NCBI GenBank assembly: GCA_944739405.2
Contig: OX123182.2
Coordinates: 44,455,598-44,519,597 of the forward strand
Source: Euclidia mi
Taxonomy: Eukaryota > Arthropoda > Insecta > Lepidoptera > Erebidae
Direction: 5' to 3'
Length of the DNA stretch: 64,000 nt
Part shown: one piece after another, positions 53,409 to 64,000 of the stretch
Numbering within the stretch: the first letter of the stretch is position 1
Layout of the letters: every line of letters starts with the position of its first letter
Notes under the pieces: generated by a model
The model's database searches: none
What the model was told of the DNA's origin: nothing
Seen by the model: the letters and a program-made list of their open reading frames with translations, nothing else
Translations under genes and position numbers: made by a program

Positions 53409-56276
53409 TTATTGCCAAGCGCATTTGTCATTAAGGTAATCATTTAAATTGTAATAAGCCTTTTGCATTAGGTTATTTTTAATCGTTGTCTTAAATGCGC
53501 TAAATGGCAAGTCTAAAATACATATCGGTATCTTGTTGTAGATGCGTAAACTTTGTCCTATAAAAGAATTATGAATTTTACACAAACGGAAATACGGAAC
53601 ACATAATTTATGTCTATTTCTTGTATTAATAGAGTGAATATCACTATTCTTTGAATATGAATTTATATTCCTACGCACATGCAAAACACTGGCATAAATA
53701 TACTGAGACGCTACAGTTAAAATACCGATGTCCTTAAATCTTTCCTTGAGCGAAACTCTTGTTTGTAATTGGTAAATGGCCCGAACTGCTCTTTTTGCAA
53801 TATAAAAATTCCTTCGATATCAGCAGCTCTACCCCATAGTAATATGCTATATGACATAACACTATGAAAATAGCCAAAATATACCAGCCTAGCCGTATCG
53901 ACATCTGTTAAACTACGCACCTTCTTAATGGCATAAGCAGCCGAACTAAGTTTCGCTGACAGATATGTAATGTGTGCAATGTTGCAACTTTGAATCAAGT
54001 GTTATTCCTAGAAACAACGTAGATTCAGTTGTTTCCAGTACATCACCATTTAAAACGATGTTAGTACCAAGGTTTCTGACGTTTGGCAAAGCAAACTTAA
54101 CACATTTGGTTTTTTTTGGCGTTCAGTACTAAGTTGTTTACAGTAAACCATTTAGTCACCTGAATAAGAGCACTGTTTATTTCGGTAAAGTTTTCCTTAT
54201 TTCTATCTACTTCAAATATCAATGAAATATCGTCAGCAAACAATACCACGTCACAAATGTTTCTCAGGTAAAATGGCAAATCATTAATGTAAACAAGAAA
54301 CAAGAAAGGCCCTAGGATACTACCCTGCGCCACTCCCAATTGTACTGGTAAACCACTGGATTTTGAGCCATTTATTTCGACACATTGGATTCTGTTATTT
54401 AAATATGCCTTAATAACATCCAATGCTTTAGTCTGGACGCCGTAATGTTTAAGTTTGCACAAGAGCGTATCATGGCAGACACAATCGAATGCTTTCGAAA
54501 GGTCGCAAAACACACCAATAGCATTCTGAGATTTCTCCCATGCATTGTAGACGTGTTTGAGTAACGCTACTCCTGCATCCGGCGTCGAGTGACCCTTAGT
54601 AAAACCATATTGCTCAGTATGAAGGAGGCTGTTTAAATTAAAGTGTTTCAGAAGTTGCTTGAGTATGATCTTTTCAAAGATTTTACTAAAAGTAGGTAGT
54701 ATTGAAATTGGCCTATAATTACTAGGATAATTCTTACTGTCGGATTTAAACAGAGGTATTATCTTACTATGTTTCATTAAATTTGGAAAATCACCTGATT
54801 CTATACACTTATTAAACAAGTTACTAAGATAAGGAGCTACTATATCTATTATACTTTTCAATATCTTAACAGATATTCCCCAGAGATCACCTGTATTCTT
54901 AGACTCTAGAGATTGAAAGGTGTTTATAATGTCAGTAGAACTAATAGGGCTGAATTTAAATATTACATCACATTTTTGTACACTTGATTCTAATAAATTT
55001 TCTGCACCTGAAGCTGATGAGTTTATACCTCTAGTAGTAGTAATAGTAGTATGCTAGCAAAAAAATTATTGAATGTGTGTGCAACTTCTTCTTTATTGTT
55101 AATAATTTTATTATTATCTAGCAAGTTAACCTTGGTGTTCCTTAAGGTTGTCTTGCCCGTTGCTTCGTTAATAGCTTGCCAGGTGGCCTTAACTTTATTA
55201 GAAGACTTCCTAATTTTGTCACTAATGAATACTGCCTTAGCTATACTGCATACCTTTTTAAATATTTTAGAATAATTTCTGACATACTCAGTGAAGCTCG
55301 CATTAAAATTGTATTTCTTCATACCATACAACTCATACATCCTTGCTCTGCTTTTGTGAATACCTACAGTAGCCCACTCACTAAATGCTCTAGACTCCTT
55401 GATTACTTTTTCCTTGGTCTTAAAAGTACTTCTAAATTCATTTTGCACTATATTAAACATAGTATCATAAATCTTATTAGGTGATTTAAGCTCCATCATA
55501 TCAGGATTAATACCTACTAAAATTTTGTTCCTAAATTCAATAAATTTACGCCTGGGTAATGGCCTAACTGTCACCTTATGTACGACTTTTTCATGAATAT
55601 ATGAAAAAGCTGCCAATTGACCACAGTGATCCGAAGTTAAGTCAGTAGTAACTAATTTATGTGATACTGTATGATTACTAAATATATTGTCAAGGCAAGT
55701 GGAAGATGATGCTGTTATTTTAGTAGGTTCAAAAAATAAATTTGTCAAATTAAATGATTTAAAAAGGTTTAAAAGCCTACTAGTCATTGGTGAACTATCT
55801 AATAAATTAATGTTAAAATCACCACAAACTATGATACCTTTTTTATTGTTCCTACTTTTGCCAATTGCGTCTTCCATAGTAGACTCAAACACATTAAAGT
55901 TACTTAAAGGAGGGCGATACACACATATAACAATATACTGTTCCAGCTCAATGCAGGACATTTCTATAGTTCGTTCTACAAACAAGGTGCTTATGTCCTT
56001 TCGCTCCTTACATGGTATGGTATTTGAAACTAGTATCAAGGATCCACCATGGATAGCTTGACTCCTAGTGAAAGCACTTTGCACAGTGTAATGCATGTTA
56101 TTTAAAAATTTAATTTGATAATCCTTTAACCAATGCTCCGTTATGCACATAATTTTAATATTGTGGCTTTCTAAGTAGAAACTTAATTCTAAATGTTTGC
56201 CAGATAGACCCTGTATATTTTGATGTGCTACATTCAATTGACAATGTCTATCCTCTGTCCTATTCTTAAGTTTAAA
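53409..56276 (-). pseudogene. N2 copy 3 ORF2: endonuclease and reverse transcriptase
   Basis: Open from the slippery site at 56276. Endonuclease: AHQNIQGLSGKHLELS, CITEHWLKD, VICVYRPPLS, VCGDFNINLL and DLTSDHCGQ; catalytic set complete. It breaks near 55045 in a LLLLL run. RT frame 54861-54097: NYRPISILPTFSKIFEK, FCDLSKAFDCVCHD, VAQGSILGPFLFLVYIND and VVLFADDISLIF (FADD kept). Frame breaks lie near 54110 and 53785. The end at 53409 reads LNDYLNDKCAWQ, matching copy 1. No ATG precedes the endonuclease Asn motif. Confidence 0.9.
56203..56276 (-). promoter_or_regulatory. Putative -1 frameshift signal, N2 copy 3
   Basis: Minus-strand TTTAAAC (56276-56270) in the ORF1 frame (TCT TTA AAC TTA), a 17-nt spacer, then GATAGAC (56252-56246) that can pair with GTCTATC (56209-56203) across a 36-nt loop. 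Position, frame and spacer are the same as in copy 1. Here ORF1 runs 11 codons past the heptamer before its TGA. Confidence 0.75.
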
Positions 56277-57328
56277 GAACTCGTGTCTGTATTTAAAATA
56301 GAAGGAATGGTAAAGACAGAATTATTTACAGAAACCATTTTCTTGGATATCCTGCATGTACCTGTGTCATATTGTATATTATATGCTAATAATTTAGCAA
56401 TTTGTCGTTTATAAAATAGTGAAAGATACATAGTATCTTTGGTCAATGTGTAATTATATTTATTAATGAATTTATTTATGTCAAAATATAAAATAATATA
56501 TTTATACTGCCATGTCATATTGTATAAACACAAATTAAGGTCAAATATATGTTGATTTACCTTTTCATCTAATATACTTGAATAAGGTAAAGCACAAGTA
56601 ATAAATTGACATCCTAGTTTTTTATGAAGTGATAACATTACTTCTGTTAAATTGTAAATATCTTTTTTGTTCACAATTTGGCTGTCACCATATATAATAA
56701 TTATTGTTGAATGTCTATCTAATGTTGTTTGTTTTAAACTATCTATTAAGTGTGAAAAAGATGACCCTGGATAACAATAATTGATGATTTTCTGTTGCTG
56801 TAAATGACTACTCATTAAGCTACCTAAACCTACACCTAACCTATCTGAAAACATGTAAACTTTTTTTGTGCCAGAGTTATCAACTAAGGGTGTCTTATCC
56901 TTTGGAATATTGGTTGTACTAGAACTAGAACTTGAACCTGAATCACTATCACCTATAATTAGAGATTCATTACCTAACAAGCATGATTTTGAACAATTTG
57001 AGTAATTATTTGTAATTGTCAAGGCCTTTACATATTCCAGATTATTCTTACCAATTCGTGCAATCTCATCATATTTACTTATATATACCTGAACCTCTTT
57101 CTCATACTGGATATTCATCCTATTTAGTTGTGACTCTAAAGCGCTGATTTGTGATTTGAGATCCCTTGTATGCTGATCATATAACATCCTACCATTAATT
57201 AATTCTATATTATAATTTTCTAGGTCCTGTAACAATTCATTACGTTCAGAAACTAAATTTTTGTATTGGTTTGTTATATTTTTTGATTTATTATACTGTT
57301 TCAAGTTCTGTACTAGTTTACTAATATT
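56234..57328 (-). pseudogene. N2 copy 3 ORF1, C-terminal two thirds
   Basis: Lacks the first ~180 residues of copy 1. Coiled coil (SERNELLQDLENYNIELING, DLKSQISALESQLN), a Ser-rich linker (DSGSSSSSSTTN) and the SGNH-like domain: MFSDRLGVGLGSLM, IIIIYGDSQIV and TKDTMYLSLFYKRQIAKLLA. As in copy 1, the GxND site is YGDS and the block V His is Tyr. Frame open to TGA at 56236-56234. Confidence 0.85.
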
Positions 57329-57346
57329 TTAAATATAAAGGCTTAA

Positions 57347-58338
57347 CCCGGCGAGCATGAGGTGAAAAAAGTTACATCAACAATGAGGCAGGGTGTGACA
57401 TACCCAGAACATAAAGTACCATAACACTAATCCTATTATGTTTCATATAATTGTATTAATCTTATAGTGTAGTATATAGGATCACAATAATGAAATTAAA
57501 TACAAAAGTTTTAAATTATGACATTATTGTTTCTTATTCATTGTTTTCTTATATAGTCTAATTAAAAGAAAAATATTTTAGAGATTTAGAAAAATCAACA
57601 CTTATAAAAAGAAAATCGTTTTTAACATTTTAAATCAACATAAACATAAAGATTATAAGATCTTCCATCAGAAAAAATAAAAGTGATATTTTTTTACAAT
57701 TATAAGTTACTAGTCACTACTCTCAAAATCAGTACAATTTTTACATCCGAACTTAGCATACTCCATACATATAGGCTTGGCGAAAATGTTGCAGGAATAC
57801 TTAATTTTTCTATCTTTCTTGTTTGGGCATTCAGTCCTGACATTTGACATATGGTATCCTGACACTTGATATATAGTCCAGTCATATTTGCAGGTTCAGG
57901 TGATGGTTCACCAAGCTGATTCATGATTCGCTGGCGTATAAAAACTGAAATATTTTTCTTGCACTTTGTACCATCCGAATTACCTAAAACAAATAAAATA
58001 ATAAGTCGTTAAACTAAAAAACCACGAGACATTACCTGATTTTAAAAACACACAAAATTTAACAAAAACAAAGACAAAGTAATATAAAACAATAAAAAAT
58101 ACATTACATAAAAAAAATACGTTAAGCATGTGGCAGGGTATAACGTACCCGAGACAAGTTAGCACACCAATATCCCAGCCGACGCTCGACGCCAAACTGC
58201 AATCACGCCACTATCCCCTCCCGCAGTCCCCTGGCTCCAGCTATTCAGTGCGTTAGTGTTGTCAGACGTATATTTACAAAAATACACATCTTTAGAATTG
58301 CACCAGGGTGTGACATACCCTGCCTCATGCTCGCCGGG
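57347..58338 (-). mobile_element. piggyBac-type DNA transposon remnant
   Basis: 992 bp bounded by TTAA on both sides (57343-57346 and 58339-58342), with 16-bp terminal repeats CCCGGCGAGCATGAGG at the left and the exact reverse complement at the right. GGGTGTGACATACCC near 57390 and near 58305 forms the subterminal inverted repeat typical of this superfamily. The interior has only the end of a transposase gene. It inserted at the truncated 5' end of N2 copy 3. Confidence 0.93.
57710..57980 (-). pseudogene. piggyBac transposase C-terminal cysteine-rich domain
   Basis: Minus-strand frame from about 57980: GNSDGTKCKKNISVFIRQRI, MNQLGEPSPEP. A frame change around 57840 leads to RTECPNKKDRKIKYSC, IFAKPICMEYAKFGCKNC and a TAG at 57712-57710. 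Spaced Cys residues of this kind form the C-terminal zinc-binding domain that recognises the subterminal repeat. The catalytic DDD core is absent (internal deletion). Confidence 0.8.
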
Positions 58339-58342
58339 TTAA

Positions 58343-60095
58343 TATCATAAGTCTGAGCCCCGAGACAGAAAGGGGCTATCGACATGATATTGAGGTCTTA
58401 TGTTTGCGTAGAGGTCGGACCTAATTGGGTTTTAAGGTCAACGCTTTTTAGTCAAAAAGCTGGCAACGACGGCCTATGTAACCTGTCTGAAACGTCAGAT
58501 AGACTCAAGTAAACTAAATAAGTACGAGTACAGTCGCAACTAAAAGTTTCTATAGCAGTACGTGTTAACGTTATTAATATAAGAACACTAATATCCATTC
58601 GAGCACACCGGATAATGTTTTTGTTGTGCTTTCTGCTAACACAGGTATCATTCATTTACATAGCCTTTAAGTACTAAATTATAATTCTGCTTTATGTAGT
58701 TTTAATTAACCCATCATGTTTGAAAAACAAACATGCTTTTAACGCAGCTCTCATTATAGAAATAAATAATGAGGGCAACGAGCGAGCTTACTTTGTGTTC
58801 AATATTTATCCAATGTCAGTCGTGATATCTTGAAGGATAGAGGAGCTCAACGTCATTATCCTATTTCATTCATTTTCGAACACAGCTGGGTGAACCGACA
58901 TCTTGCATCGACGGAGTCTAACGCACTTAAGTGAAGTTAATGACTCCCAACTTGGCTACTCTCTTCCCCGTTCGATAGAATTGCTCGGTAGAAAGTTAAG
59001 CCATAATCGTCGGATGTATTCGTCTGAATTGTTCTTTTATCTGAAACTTTTTCTTGTTAAGGTTTTGTTTTAGCCTTATATTGACATCTTTTTGTGAACT
59101 ACAACATTTTATACGTTGGGTTGAATTATCTTTGACCTATCTAAGTTCCCATAGTAGCAATGTCCCGGTAAATGTACTCAGCAAAAGATCCTTAAGTATA
59201 TTAAAACCTATTCAGGTTACGTTTACCCTTACCTACTCTGAATAAATAAATTGGGAATGTGTCATGAAGACAGTTATTTTTCTTGTCGCTGTTACACGTA
59301 CGTTATACGTTACAACAAATTGTGTAAATTCGATATAGATATTTATCGAGCAACTGAGCAAAATTGACGGTGTAGTGTATAATTTGCGGTTTTGGGCAAC
59401 TTGTTATTTGTGTCTCTAAATCTAGCTCTAGTGATAGAACTCCAATGATACTGGTCGTTTCGAGAACTATAATAGCTTTCGGCGATTATCAAATAAAATT
59501 TGGTTTCCATCCTTCAGAATAATCTTAGTGATGTTATTAAATCTAAGTCCTTTGGATCGGATAAGAAGTTTTGGCAAAAGACTAATATGTTCAAATATAT
59601 ATTATATTTGAACACATTAGTATATTATATTTTAACACATTAGTCTTTTGCCAAATATTCTGGCTTACTGAATCATCATCTTTTAGCGGGCCTACTGAAT
59701 CATCTAAATTATTTAAAACAAATCAAGCACTGTAGAACATTTACTCAACAGTTTCACCTGTATGGGAAAGCCTAGACTAGATTCATTAAAAATACCTTTT
59801 TGTTTGTACAAGTTAGAGACATTTTGAAACATTTATTTAATGTACAAGTTATAGACATTTTGAAACATTTATTTTATGAAACAAATAGCTCTTTAATATA
59901 GAGCGAGTCCGTGCATGGTATTCAAAGGGCCTTATCACTACCCAAATAAAACTGGATAATTTCGTTTGTCCAATTGCTTGGGTTTGGACTGACTGGCCTC
60001 ATTAGGCTTCACTCTTACATTTTATTGAAAGTGGAACCTTCATTTTGCTTAGAACAGTAGAAGTTTTTAGCTATTTTGGAAAATATTATCTTACT
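58343..60095. other. No gene seen apart from a hairpin
   Basis: Short frames on both strands without recognisable domains. See 59571-59655 for the only structure. Confidence 0.4.
59571..59655. repeat. Compound inverted repeat
   Basis: TTGGCAAAAGACTAATATGT (59571 on) is present inverted twice: partially at about 59602-59621 (ATATTTGAACACATTAGT) and fully at about 59628-59655 (TTTTAACACATTAGTC then TTTTGCCAA). One forward and two inverted copies in 85 bp. Confidence 0.8.
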
Positions 60096-60550
60096 CGCTT
60101 TTGCCCGCTGCTTCGCACGCGTAAATTCCGATTAGATAAAATATTTTGTACAAACACCCTCCTCAAGGAACATACATGCTAAATTTAACCTTTTTGCGCC
60201 CAGTAATTTCGGTTGTAATGTGTCCGTCAGTCAGTCAGTAACGAAAAGATTTTACATACACAGATTGAAGTGATTCCTTTAAAAAAATAAAAGTTTATAC
60301 ACAAACTATGGATCCCTTTTAGTCCCTCTTAGGGGAAAATTTCCAAAATAAATGTCTTTGTGTTCGCTTACGTCATTTGCGGATCCAATTAACAAAGTTT
60401 GAAGTTAATCCATTGAGGAAAAAAAAGTTTCATACAAATTCTGACAACCATTTAACCCCTTTACGGGCAGAATTTCCAAAAATCCTCTCTTAGTGTGCCC
60501 CTACACACCTCAAGGATCACACATGCTAAATTTCATCTCCTTGTGCTCAA
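60096..60550 (+). repeat. Dispersed repeat fragments (CATGCTAAATTT family)
   Basis: CTGCTTCGCACGCGTAAATT, GGAACATACATGCTAAATTT and CGTCAGTCAGTCAGTAACG at 60107-60243, then a second partial block with CACACATGCTAAATTTCATC near 60520. Same family as 1195-1395 and 47330-47475. Confidence 0.6.
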
Positions 60551-60551
60551 T

Positions 60552-60790
60552 TGCTGCTACGCCGAAGGTCACGGGTTCGATTCCCGCTCAAGTCAAACAT
60601 TTGTAAGCATGAACATGGATGTTTGTCTTGGTCTGGGTGTTTATATGTATAATATGTATGTATTTACAAAAAAAAGTATACATAAATATATATATATGTT
60701 TACCCATAATCTAGTACCCATAGTACAAGCTCTGCTTAGTTTGGAACTAGATGGTGTTGTGTGAATGTGGTAGAATATTATTGTTATTTA
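60552..60790 (+). mobile_element. SINE, head partly lost
   Basis: Box B GGGTTCGATTCCCGC is kept; box A is not visible. The body AAACATTTGTAAGCATGAAC and TTTATATGTATAATATGTAT matches 47570-47802 (reverse). Confidence 0.7.
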
Positions 60791-60794
60791 CTTT

Positions 60795-62222
60795 ATTCAT
60801 CATCTTTCAAATTAAATTTACATTTTTAAATATATAATTTACAAAAAAAACATACATTTAAAAATATAAAAATAACTCTAGGGTTCCACCAGCATCAGGC
60901 ACAGGGTCCAAGCTACCGGTGGTTAGGGCTCCAGAGACAGGAACCTCCTCACAATACGTGCCGTGTCGAGAAGTACTGCTTTCTGCATCAGGCCCTTGAC
61001 CCAAGCACCCAACGCGAGCCTCTTAAGGTAACGATCGAGGCTCTTGGCTATTAGACCATTAACTGTTACAACTATCGGCACAATAATTGCCGAGTCCACA
61101 TCCCACATGTCGACAATCTCGTGAGCCAAGTCCAGGTATTTAATCTGTTTGTCTTTCTCGGCTTTCACAAGATTCTCGTCATGAGGAATGGTGACATCAA
61201 CAATTATTGCGAGACGCTCTGATCGATCTATCACCACAATATCAGGTTTGTTGCCTACAACAGTCCTGTCTGTGATGATAGATCGATCCCAGTACAATTT
61301 GACATGGCCATTTTCGAGTCCTGGCTATGCTACATACCTGTAGTACGCTACCTTGATATCTAAAAGTTTGTACTTTAGAGCAAGTTGTTGGTGAATGATT
61401 CTGGCTACTTGGTTATGTCTGTGCAAGTACTCGCCGTTAGCAAGACGTGAACAACCGGAAACAATTTGCCTGAGGGATTCACCGGGCTAGTGACATGCAC
61501 GGCAAATATCGCTAGTACCATCCCTCAGGATATATTTTCGGTAGTTATTCGTCTTGATAACTTCGTCAGCAATTGCACAAACAAACCCCTCGGTTTCCCT
61601 AAAGAGGTCACCGAAGTGTAGCCAGTTCACCGACACTAATAGGTCTACATCGGGTCCATACAGGGCCCGATGGAACCTGCCATGAAGCTTCTTGCTCTGC
61701 CATACACGCTTGCGATTATCAGTACTGAGTACATCAGGCATGCGCCAGTTCGCCTTAGCCAACTTGAGCGGGGTGAGTCCATTGTCCACTGCGACAAAAA
61801 CTCGATGCATGTCCCCGTTCGCCCGGAGGAAATATTCTCTGAGATTGCACACCTCGTGGTTGTGTAGGGTCTTGATATTCAGAAAGCCACGACCCCCACA
61901 CTTCCGCGGGATGTACAACCTCATCACGGATGAACGTGGATGATGCATACGATATGCCGTCAACAATGTGCGGACTCTTCTGTCCAGGGCGTCCAATTCA
62001 GACTGAGTCCACTTGAGTATGCCAAAGGAGTATACAAGAAGTGGCATGACCCTTCCGTCCAGTTACCGTAACCGTTGCAAGCACGAACCTTGTTGTCACC
62101 TGATAAAAGGCTTTTTAATACTTTTTTCAGGCGGCCAAAGAAACTTTCTTGCAACGATTGCTTCATGTCGGCTTCATTGATACTTAAAGCCTGTGACATA
62201 CCCAAGTACTTATAGGTACATC
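60795..62222 (-). mobile_element. R2/R4-type non-LTR element, 3' fragment
   Basis: C-terminal part of a single-ORF element with restriction-like endonuclease, 5' truncated near 62222. The 3' UTR reaches about 60795, with an AATAAAG signal on the minus strand near 60795. The element type differs from all other LINEs in the window, which use APE endonucleases. Confidence 0.8.
60923..62222 (-). pseudogene. RT thumb, zinc finger and restriction-like endonuclease
   Basis: Minus strand: GMSQALSINEADMKQSL, a frame break near 62050, then LVYSFGILKWTQSELDALD, HHPRSSVMRLYIPRKCGGRG and so on. A Cys/His cluster follows (ICRACH, a stop, then GCSRL and YLHRHNQVARIIH). After another stop comes LYWDRSIITDRTVVGNKPD and IVDVTIPHDENL: the PD...D signature of the endonuclease. 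It ends ARIVRRFLSLEP at 60923. Two stops plus one frameshift. Confidence 0.85.
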
Positions 62223-62302
62223 CTGGTTAGCAAAGAATCGTATTCCATTGCCCCATACATGACTTTAAGAAGGTGAATAGAGTAGTATTTACTTTATAGA
62301 AA

Positions 62303-64000
62303 TATTTCAAGATGTACATATATTACTGTCACAGTCTGTTATTTACGCTTTTAAATGTTTTTCATTAAGGATAATGATGACGATGTATACCAAAACATGC
62401 AGGGCCAATCTGGCAAAGAATTAGAGTTAAGTTTATTTCTAGAAAAATATGATATTAAGGTTTTGTGCTTAACTGAATATTGGTTAAAGAACCATGAACT
62501 TATTGATATAAATCAATATTATACAGTGCAGAGTTCGTATTTAAGAATGCAGGCTATTAGAGGCGGTTCTCTCATAATAACTTCAAATTTATTAACAAGT
62601 GTTGAACTAGACCTATATATAGTAATTTGTGTATATCGAGCTCTTTTTGGTGACTATAATCTATTTGAGACTGTTATGGAAGATGCTATCAATAAAATTA
62701 AATGTAGTAATAAGAATATTATAGTATGTGGCGATTTTAATATTAATATTTTAGAGAATTCTTCACAGTGTATTAGATTTCTGAATCTTTTCAAGTCATT
62801 TAATTTAAGTAACCTATTCTGTGAACCTACCAGAGTATCTGCAACATATTCTACTTGTTTGGATAACATACATATTTAGTTCTTGTGCTGCCACAAACCC
62901 AGTAGTAATTAGTTCTCTCCCTTCTGATCACCGTTGACAGGTAGCTAGTTTTCCCTGTTCAACATATGATAAATCACGTACAGTAGAATGTAGGCCTCAG
63001 ATTACCAATCATCTAATAGGTTTCAAAAACAATAGTATAGCTAAACTCAATACCTTAATATTGAACTCACAAAATCCGAATACAATTTATAACTCACTTT
63101 TTGGACTAGTAAATAATGAGTTTCAAAATACTTTCAAGAGTAAAACTGTCACACTAAAGGGTACCATGGGATCTTTTAACCAGTGGGCCACTTTAGGTAT
63201 ATACAAAAGTAGAGCCAAGTTGTTTGAATTATATGATATGAAACAACATAGATTTGACACACCTTTTCGAGATTATGTATAAAAATACTCAAAAAAATTT
63301 AAACAAGTTTGTATTATGGCAAAATCTAAATTAATTATTTGTAAAATTAAGCATTCAACAAAAATAATTAAAGAAACTTGGAGAATTATAAATAATGAAA
63401 CAAGAACAGCACGACCACGGGAAAACCAATATGAACTAAAAGAAAACAATTTATTAGTCACTAACAAAACTCAAGTAACGAATATGTTCAATAATTTCTT
63501 TGCGAGCATACCTTTAACAACTACTAGCTCTTTAAAATCATCATCTTTAGACGCTGGAATTTTTTTGCTTAGCAGCGTACCTGCATGCAAGATCATGTTT
63601 AGATTCGAGCACGTTACACCGCGAGATATATTGATCGCATATAATTCAATTAATATTAAAAATACCGGCGACTTTTGGGGCATTTCAATTAATATATAAT
63701 AAAAGTTTAGGTACTATAGTTGAAAGTGTTGCGCATTACCTATCTATAATTTTTAATCAATGCTTTGACCTAGGCGTATTTCCGGATTTGATGAAATTAG
63801 GTAAAATTATACTCTTATTTAAATCTAGGCAGTAAAAATGAAATTAATAATTTTAGGCCCATATCTATCTTGCCGGCATTTAGTAAAATATTTGAAAAGA
63901 TTCTTTTAAAGTAGCTATTAAGCCACTTCAATTTAAATAGTCTGCTTATAGATTACCTACTGATGCGAGTGTTGCTCTTATAAAACATGTTTATAGTGCT
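62303..64000 (+). mobile_element. N2 copy 4, near-identical to copy 2, runs off right edge
   Basis: Matches 48423-50120 at a constant offset near 13,880 with a few substitutions and one 4-bp insertion (near 62870). It carries the same stops and deletions as copy 2. The upstream flank is different (it follows the R2/R4-type fragment). Confidence 0.92.
62355..63699 (+). pseudogene. N2 copy 4 ORF2 remains (endonuclease and linker)
   Basis: Endonuclease 62355-62879: YQNMQGQSGKELELSLF, CLTEYWLKN, VCGDFNINILE and STCLDNIHI, then a stop created by the 4-bp insertion; SDH follows in another frame. Linker 63061-63699 is broken as in copy 2 (TAA after FRDYV). The RT part begins near 63860 and leaves the window. 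Confidence 0.88.

Larger units (their letters stand above)
52408..57342 (-). mobile_element. N2 copy 3
   Basis: Minus-strand element with the 3' part of ORF1, full-length ORF2 region, 3' UTR and a TTTGAG-type tail (about 52410-52425). 5' truncated inside ORF1 at about 57330, right where the piggyBac remnant begins. It lies tail to tail with copy 2. Diverged from copy 1 at many codons, so it is useful for comparing conserved signals. Confidence 0.88.

Noticed and set aside
62350..62356. TTTAAAT in copies 2 and 4 as a retained slippery site
   Set aside because: It lies near the right place, but frame and spacing do not match and these copies are dead; it could be a decayed remnant only.

Overview
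This window looks like eukaryotic, almost certainly insect and most plausibly lepidopteran (moth or butterfly), genomic DNA from a region built nearly entirely of transposable elements (TEs). The reasons are AT-rich intergenic sequence, SINEs with tRNA-like heads, non-LTR retrotransposons of several lineages, a Ty3/Gypsy element, piggyBac and Harbinger remnants, and repeat consensus pieces familiar from moth and butterfly genomes. I see no convincing single-copy host gene, no functional tRNA or rRNA gene and no CRISPR array. The species call is inference; no search was run.

Layout. 1-2.9 kb: minus-strand non-LTR copy A (endonuclease plus 5' part of reverse transcriptase), itself hit by a GC-rich retro-insert with an 11-bp target duplication. 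5.4-18.8 kb: a second, longer copy of a related element (copy B, minus strand), cut into pieces by a Harbinger remnant inside ORF1 and by an 8.3-kb composite inside ORF2. That composite begins AGGGTTCCGT, contains a ~316-bp tandem array, a nearly intact Gypsy element (7559-13358), an OTU-protease remnant and a SINE. 18.8-19.6 kb: a perfect 116-bp inverted repeat around a GC-rich, LTR-like spacer. 20.0-21.2 kb: a gag-like ORF1 with three zinc knuckles. 21.2-27.5 kb: mostly non-coding DNA with a perfect 207-bp tandem duplication, SINE pieces and LINE 3' ends.

27.6-33.5 kb: the best-preserved non-LTR element (family N2), with intact ORF1 and an ORF2 carrying one frameshift and one stop. 34.9-42.2 kb: a minus-strand element (N3) split by a plus-strand element (N4, 36.7-41.3 kb). 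44.8-47.2 kb: a minus-strand element with endonuclease and RNase H but no reverse-transcriptase core (N5). 48.4-51.6 kb and 62.3-64 kb: two near-identical, already broken N2 copies sharing their lesions. 52.4-57.3 kb: a minus-strand N2 copy. 57.35-58.34 kb: a piggyBac remnant with TTAA duplications. 60.8-62.2 kb: the 3' end of an R2/R4-type element with a restriction-like endonuclease.

How the parts work together. The most interesting signal is translational. In family N2, ORF2 has no usable AUG; it overlaps the end of ORF1 at a canonical -1 slippery heptamer (TTTAAAC), found in two diverged copies on opposite strands. Each heptamer is followed after exactly 17 nt by a potential stem whose arms carry a compensating base-pair change that is synonymous in both codons. 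The Gypsy element has its own canonical -1 heptamer (GGGAAAC) next to the gag stop, whereas copy B couples ORF1 and ORF2 by an ATGGATGA overlap. The window also has an unusual number of perfect hairpins with 4-5 nt loops in which one arm looks like an inverted copy of the neighbouring TE sequence.
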